Positions 23,335 to 23,776 of a stretch of 23,776 bases of DNA are shown piece after piece. Under the pieces are notes generated by a model. That model was not told where the DNA came from. It made no database searches and saw nothing but the letters and a program-made list of their open reading frames with translations. The first letter of the stretch is position 1. Each line of letters starts with the position of its first letter. The DNA is from JADFRD01 sp964491015 (lineage in GTDB: Bacteria > Fidelibacterota > Marinisomatia > Marinisomatales > TCS55). The stretch covers positions 1 to 23,776 of the forward strand of contig CAZBEY010000028.1 in the NCBI GenBank assembly GCA_964491015.1, given 5' to 3'. The translations under genes and the position numbers were made by a program.

Positions 23335-23558
23335 AGTTGAAATTTACAAAGTCAAGCGAGTGAATAAATAAAATCATCAATATTTTTTAGATTGATCATT
23401 CCTTTTTATTTCTATTATACCAACTGTCTTTTGGGATTTTATAACCCAATCACCTTGAGAAGGTGGGATATAGAAATGGGTGATTTACTAAAATATTTTT
23501 TCCCGCCTTCTCAAGGTGGTTGAATGACAAAGAATTATTGCCGGTTTCATAGTTGAAA
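23325..23558. repeat. Direct repeat of the thiI start region
   Basis: CCGGTTTCATAGTTGAAA occurs at 23325-23342, where it contains the thiI ATG, and again at 23541-23558. The match continues more loosely for about 10 bp (.TT.CAAA.T). The 198 bp between the copies hold the paired palindromes at 23443-23522. This looks like a duplication generated when the intervening piece was inserted. Confidence 0.65.
23443..23522. repeat. Second double-palindrome hairpin
   Basis: CAATCACCTTGAGAAGGTGG (from 23447, arm to 23468) pairs with TCCCGCCTTCTCAAGGTGGT (from 23501, arm to 23522). Twenty of 22 positions match, and both exceptions can be G-U pairs in one RNA strand. Each arm is itself a palindrome (CACCTT-GAG-AAGGTG). 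A third copy of part of the arm, GGGTGATT at 23478-23485, offers an alternative pairing. The layout resembles 119-175 and it may be a REP/BIME-like intergenic repeat. Confidence 0.65.
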
Positions 23559-23596
23559 GTTGCAAAATGAGATTAAATATAAATTAACTTGGTACT

Positions 23597-23776
23597 CTAA
23601 GTTTTCGGTTCATTTCTCCCAAGAAAATCATCCATGGAATTATTAATTCCTAGAAAGTCCAGAATGGTATCTTGTAATGAAACTGGAAGTAATCGTAAGG
23701 GAAAAATTGTATAAACAAAGGGGGGCATAATTAATCGATGTTTACCTTTGGCAATTGCTTTAACAATTCGCTTAAC
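23597..23776 (-). CDS. C-terminal fragment of a short-chain dehydrogenase
   Basis: The frame enters from beyond the window and ends at TAG 23597-23599, giving 59 residues. VKRIVKAIAKGKHRLIMPPF followed by a hydrophobic LRLLP segment and LGINNSMDDFLGR near the end fit the tail of SDR-family oxidoreductases, where a basic 'AI..GK..I..P' segment precedes a closing SMD.F.GR. The catalytic YxxxK and cofactor motifs lie outside the window, so the substrate is unknown. Confidence 0.65.
   Translation of the reverse strand, partial: VKRIVKAIAKGKHRLIMPPFVYTIFPLRLLPVSLQDTILDFLGINNSMDDFLGRNEPKT

Overview
The window is AT-rich DNA from a Gram-negative bacterium, most likely of the Bacteroidota/Ignavibacteriota/Marinimicrobia side of the tree. 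The signs are a secreted beta-propeller protein with a type IX-like C-terminal sorting domain, a TonB-dependent receptor paired with a DUF4249-type lipoprotein, an S23-type four-helix-bundle gene, and a tRNA-Glu without encoded CCA. Candidatus Marinimicrobia (SAR406) is my best guess, but the phylum is an inference.

Region 1 (1-6750) is mixed. It starts with the 3' end of a probable hemW, then a double-palindrome hairpin and an AMP nucleosidase gene. Next comes a secreted-protein gene whose lipobox cysteine codon is an in-frame TGA, then a sialidase-fold protein with a sorting domain and an exonuclease III. The bolA and monothiol glutaredoxin genes are separated by a four-helix-bundle cassette with repeats at both edges. 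A lipoprotein gene follows, overlapping a 52-codon secreted-peptide gene by ATGA.

Region 2 (6750-16109) opens with tRNA-Glu and its terminator. Next, on the minus strand, is one tightly coupled seven-gene operon. In order of transcription it encodes a cytochrome-b-like membrane protein, a membrane-anchored 2x[4Fe-4S]/FAD oxidoreductase, a ferredoxin-reductase-like flavoprotein, three consecutive multiheme c-type cytochromes (17, about 29 and about 10 haem motifs), and an outer-membrane beta-barrel protein. Four of the six junctions overlap or abut and the other two are 6-8 bp. The three cytochromes hold 52 CXXCH motifs plus four atypical CX3-5CH motifs. I read the set as a complete path from NAD(P)H through the inner membrane and periplasm to the cell surface, that is, a candidate extracellular electron transfer conduit. 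This is the most exciting content of the window.

Region 3 (16110-21751) has a divergent DUF2231 membrane protein, a short GlpD-like FAD dehydrogenase, and a minus-strand operon of exported peroxiredoxin, TonB-dependent receptor and DUF4249-like lipoprotein.

Region 4 (21752-23776) is a decayed intergenic area. It holds a broken C-terminal remnant of an NAD(P)-binding (NDUFA9-like) protein that stops at a 127-bp MITE-like hairpin, then thiI, a second double-palindrome hairpin, a duplicated copy of the thiI start region, and the 3' end of a short-chain dehydrogenase gene running off the window.
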